From assembly GCA_025353305.1 (NCBI GenBank), contig JANXQX010000197.1, positions 1-6,479 on the forward strand: 6,479 bases of DNA, in the 5' to 3' direction. Below are positions 5,497 to 6,479 of this stretch, one piece after another. The notes below the pieces were generated by a model, which made no database searches, was not told where the DNA came from, and saw only the letters and a program-made list of their open reading frames with translations. How positions within the stretch are numbered: position 1 is the stretch's first letter; each line of letters starts with the position of its first letter. The DNA is from Holophagaceae bacterium (GTDB lineage Bacteria > Acidobacteriota > Holophagae > Holophagales > Holophagaceae). Both the position numbers and the translations under genes were made by a program.

Positions 5497-6479
5497 ATGC
5501 GCATCCCCACTCTCGCCCTCGCCTTGGCCGCGCTACCGCTTTGCGCGCAGTTGAAGGAGATTCCCACGACCCAAAGGGACCAGCAGTCCCTTGCCGTCAC
5601 CATCTACAACGAGAATCTGGCGCTCGTGAAGGACACCCGCGAAGTGCGGCTGCCCAAGGGCGAGGTGGCGCTGGCCTTTCAGGAAGTCTCGGCGCAGATC
5701 AGGCCCGAGACCGCGCTGCTGCGCGATATCACGCACCCTGATGGGTTCTGGGTCGCCGAACAGAATTTCGATTTCGATTTGCTCACTCCGCAAAAGCTGC
5801 TCGATAAATATGTCGGCGAGAAAGTCGGCGTCATCACGACGCAACGCGAAGAAAATGGCAAGCTCACCGAGAAACGCGAGGAAGCCCTGGTGCTGGCCAC
5901 CAACAGCGGCACGGTATTGCAATTCCCCGACCGCATCGAGACCAGCTACGTGGGGCGTATCGTCTTCCCAAAAGTGCCGGAGAACCTGCGGGCACGGCCC
6001 ACGCTGGTGATCTCCCTGAACTCCCCCGTGGCCGCCGCGCAGAAGCTGGAACTCAGCTACCTCACGGGCGGCTTGGCCTGGCGGGCGGACTACGTGGCGA
6101 ACCTGGCTTCGGACGAAAAGACCATGGATCTGAGCGGCTGGGTGACCCTCACCAACACCAGCGGCGTGGCCTATCCCAATGCGACCCTGCAACTGGTGGC
6201 GGGGGACGTGAATCGGGCGCCAGCCCCACGGGCCGCCTACAAGAACGGCGGAGCCATGAGGGCGGACATGGCGCCCGCGCCTCCGCCGCAGATGCAGGAG
6301 GAAAACCTCTTCGAATACCATCTCTACACGCTGGACCGGCCCACCACCATCAAGGCGGCCCAGACCAAGCAGGTGGCCCTGCTCAGCGCCTCCAGCATCC
6401 CGGTGCGGAAGGAATACCTGTTACGCGGCGAGAGCTATTACTACCAGGGGAGCTATGGCGAGATCGGCGCGAAATTGAA
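5497..6479 (+). CDS. Exported DUF4139-family protein, second of the pair, partial at right edge
   Basis: The frame is open from ATG at 5497 to the last base: 327 complete codons, with the C-terminus missing. AGGAG at 5487-5491 with a five-base spacer marks the start. MRIPTLALALAALPLCA is a signal peptide, probably cut after Ala17. The Cys is not in a good lipobox, so a lipoprotein is unlikely. The mature protein begins with strands SLAVTIYNENLALVKDTREV (31-50), continues through RARPTLV and LELSYLTGGLAWRADYV (184-200), and reaches AGDVNR. A Pro/Ala/Met-rich linker (MAPAPPPQM) follows, then EYHLYTLDRPTTIKA. These are the N-terminal and early DUF4139 segments of the family; the C-terminal part lies outside the window. 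It is clearly paralogous to the gene just upstream but shows stronger GC-ending codon bias. The family sits outside the cytoplasm; its biochemical role is not known to me. A GTG or ATG downstream would lose the signal peptide, so the chosen start is well supported. Confidence 0.88.
   Translation, partial: MRIPTLALALAALPLCAQLKEIPTTQRDQQSLAVTIYNENLALVKDTREVRLPKGEVALAFQEVSAQIRPETALLRDITHPDGFWVAEQNFDFDLLTPQKLLDKYVGEKVGVITTQREENGKLTEKREEALVLATNSGTVLQFPDRIETSYVGRIVFPKVPENLRARPTLVISLNSPVAAAQKLELSYLTGGLAWRADYVANLASDEKTMDLSGWVTLTNTSGVAYPNATLQLVAGDVNRAPAPRAAYKNGGAMRADMAPAPPPQMQEENLFEYHLYTLDRPTTIKAAQTKQVALLSASSIPVRKEYLLRGESYYYQGSYGEIGAKL

Noticed and set aside
5533..6321. 262-residue minus-strand open frame
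   Set aside because: Antisense to the second DUF4139 gene, whose plus-strand frame has a ribosome binding site, a signal peptide and homology to its neighbour.

Overview
The window is GC-rich and densely coded. It looks like the chromosome of a free-living bacterium with strong Shine-Dalgarno use at most genes. The rpsU sequence, the pair of DUF4139 proteins and the heptanucleotide repeats made me think of Acidobacteriota of the Holophaga/Geothrix type. That is recalled family resemblance, not a search result, and should be held loosely.

Layout. The first 84 bases hold, on the minus strand, the 5' end of a gene whose product starts like a response-regulator receiver domain. It diverges from rpsU (ribosomal protein S21, 260-472), which is closed by a textbook bidirectional terminator (496-533). 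The next 180 bases are non-coding and repetitive. An inverted array of 7-base units can fold into a long hairpin (539-627), and a second, degenerate 7-base array runs up to the start codon of mutS2. mutS2 (713-3145) is full length, with ATPase, coiled coil, KOW-like region and Smr domain. It has no visible Shine-Dalgarno, and its Smr domain carries an altered LDxRG motif. A small SRPBCC/START-like protein (3224-3649) follows with its own good ribosome binding site.

The right half holds two tandem, exported DUF4139-family paralogues: 3776-5443 (complete) and 5497 to beyond the window edge. The first is the most interesting object here. Its signal peptide is encoded upstream of any ATG, GTG or TTG. 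The only well-placed start is an ATT at 3776, which aligns with the ATG of its neighbour and is preceded by GGAG at the right distance. Either the gene uses a rare AUU start codon, or its start codon has been lost.

How the genes work together. rpsU and mutS2 both touch the ribosome: S21 is a small-subunit protein, and some MutS2 proteins act on stalled ribosomes. Terminator and repeats separate them, so they are not an obvious operon. The two DUF4139 genes are probably co-transcribed (53-base gap, no terminator) and act outside the cytoplasm. I saw no mobile element, CRISPR array, tRNA or rRNA.
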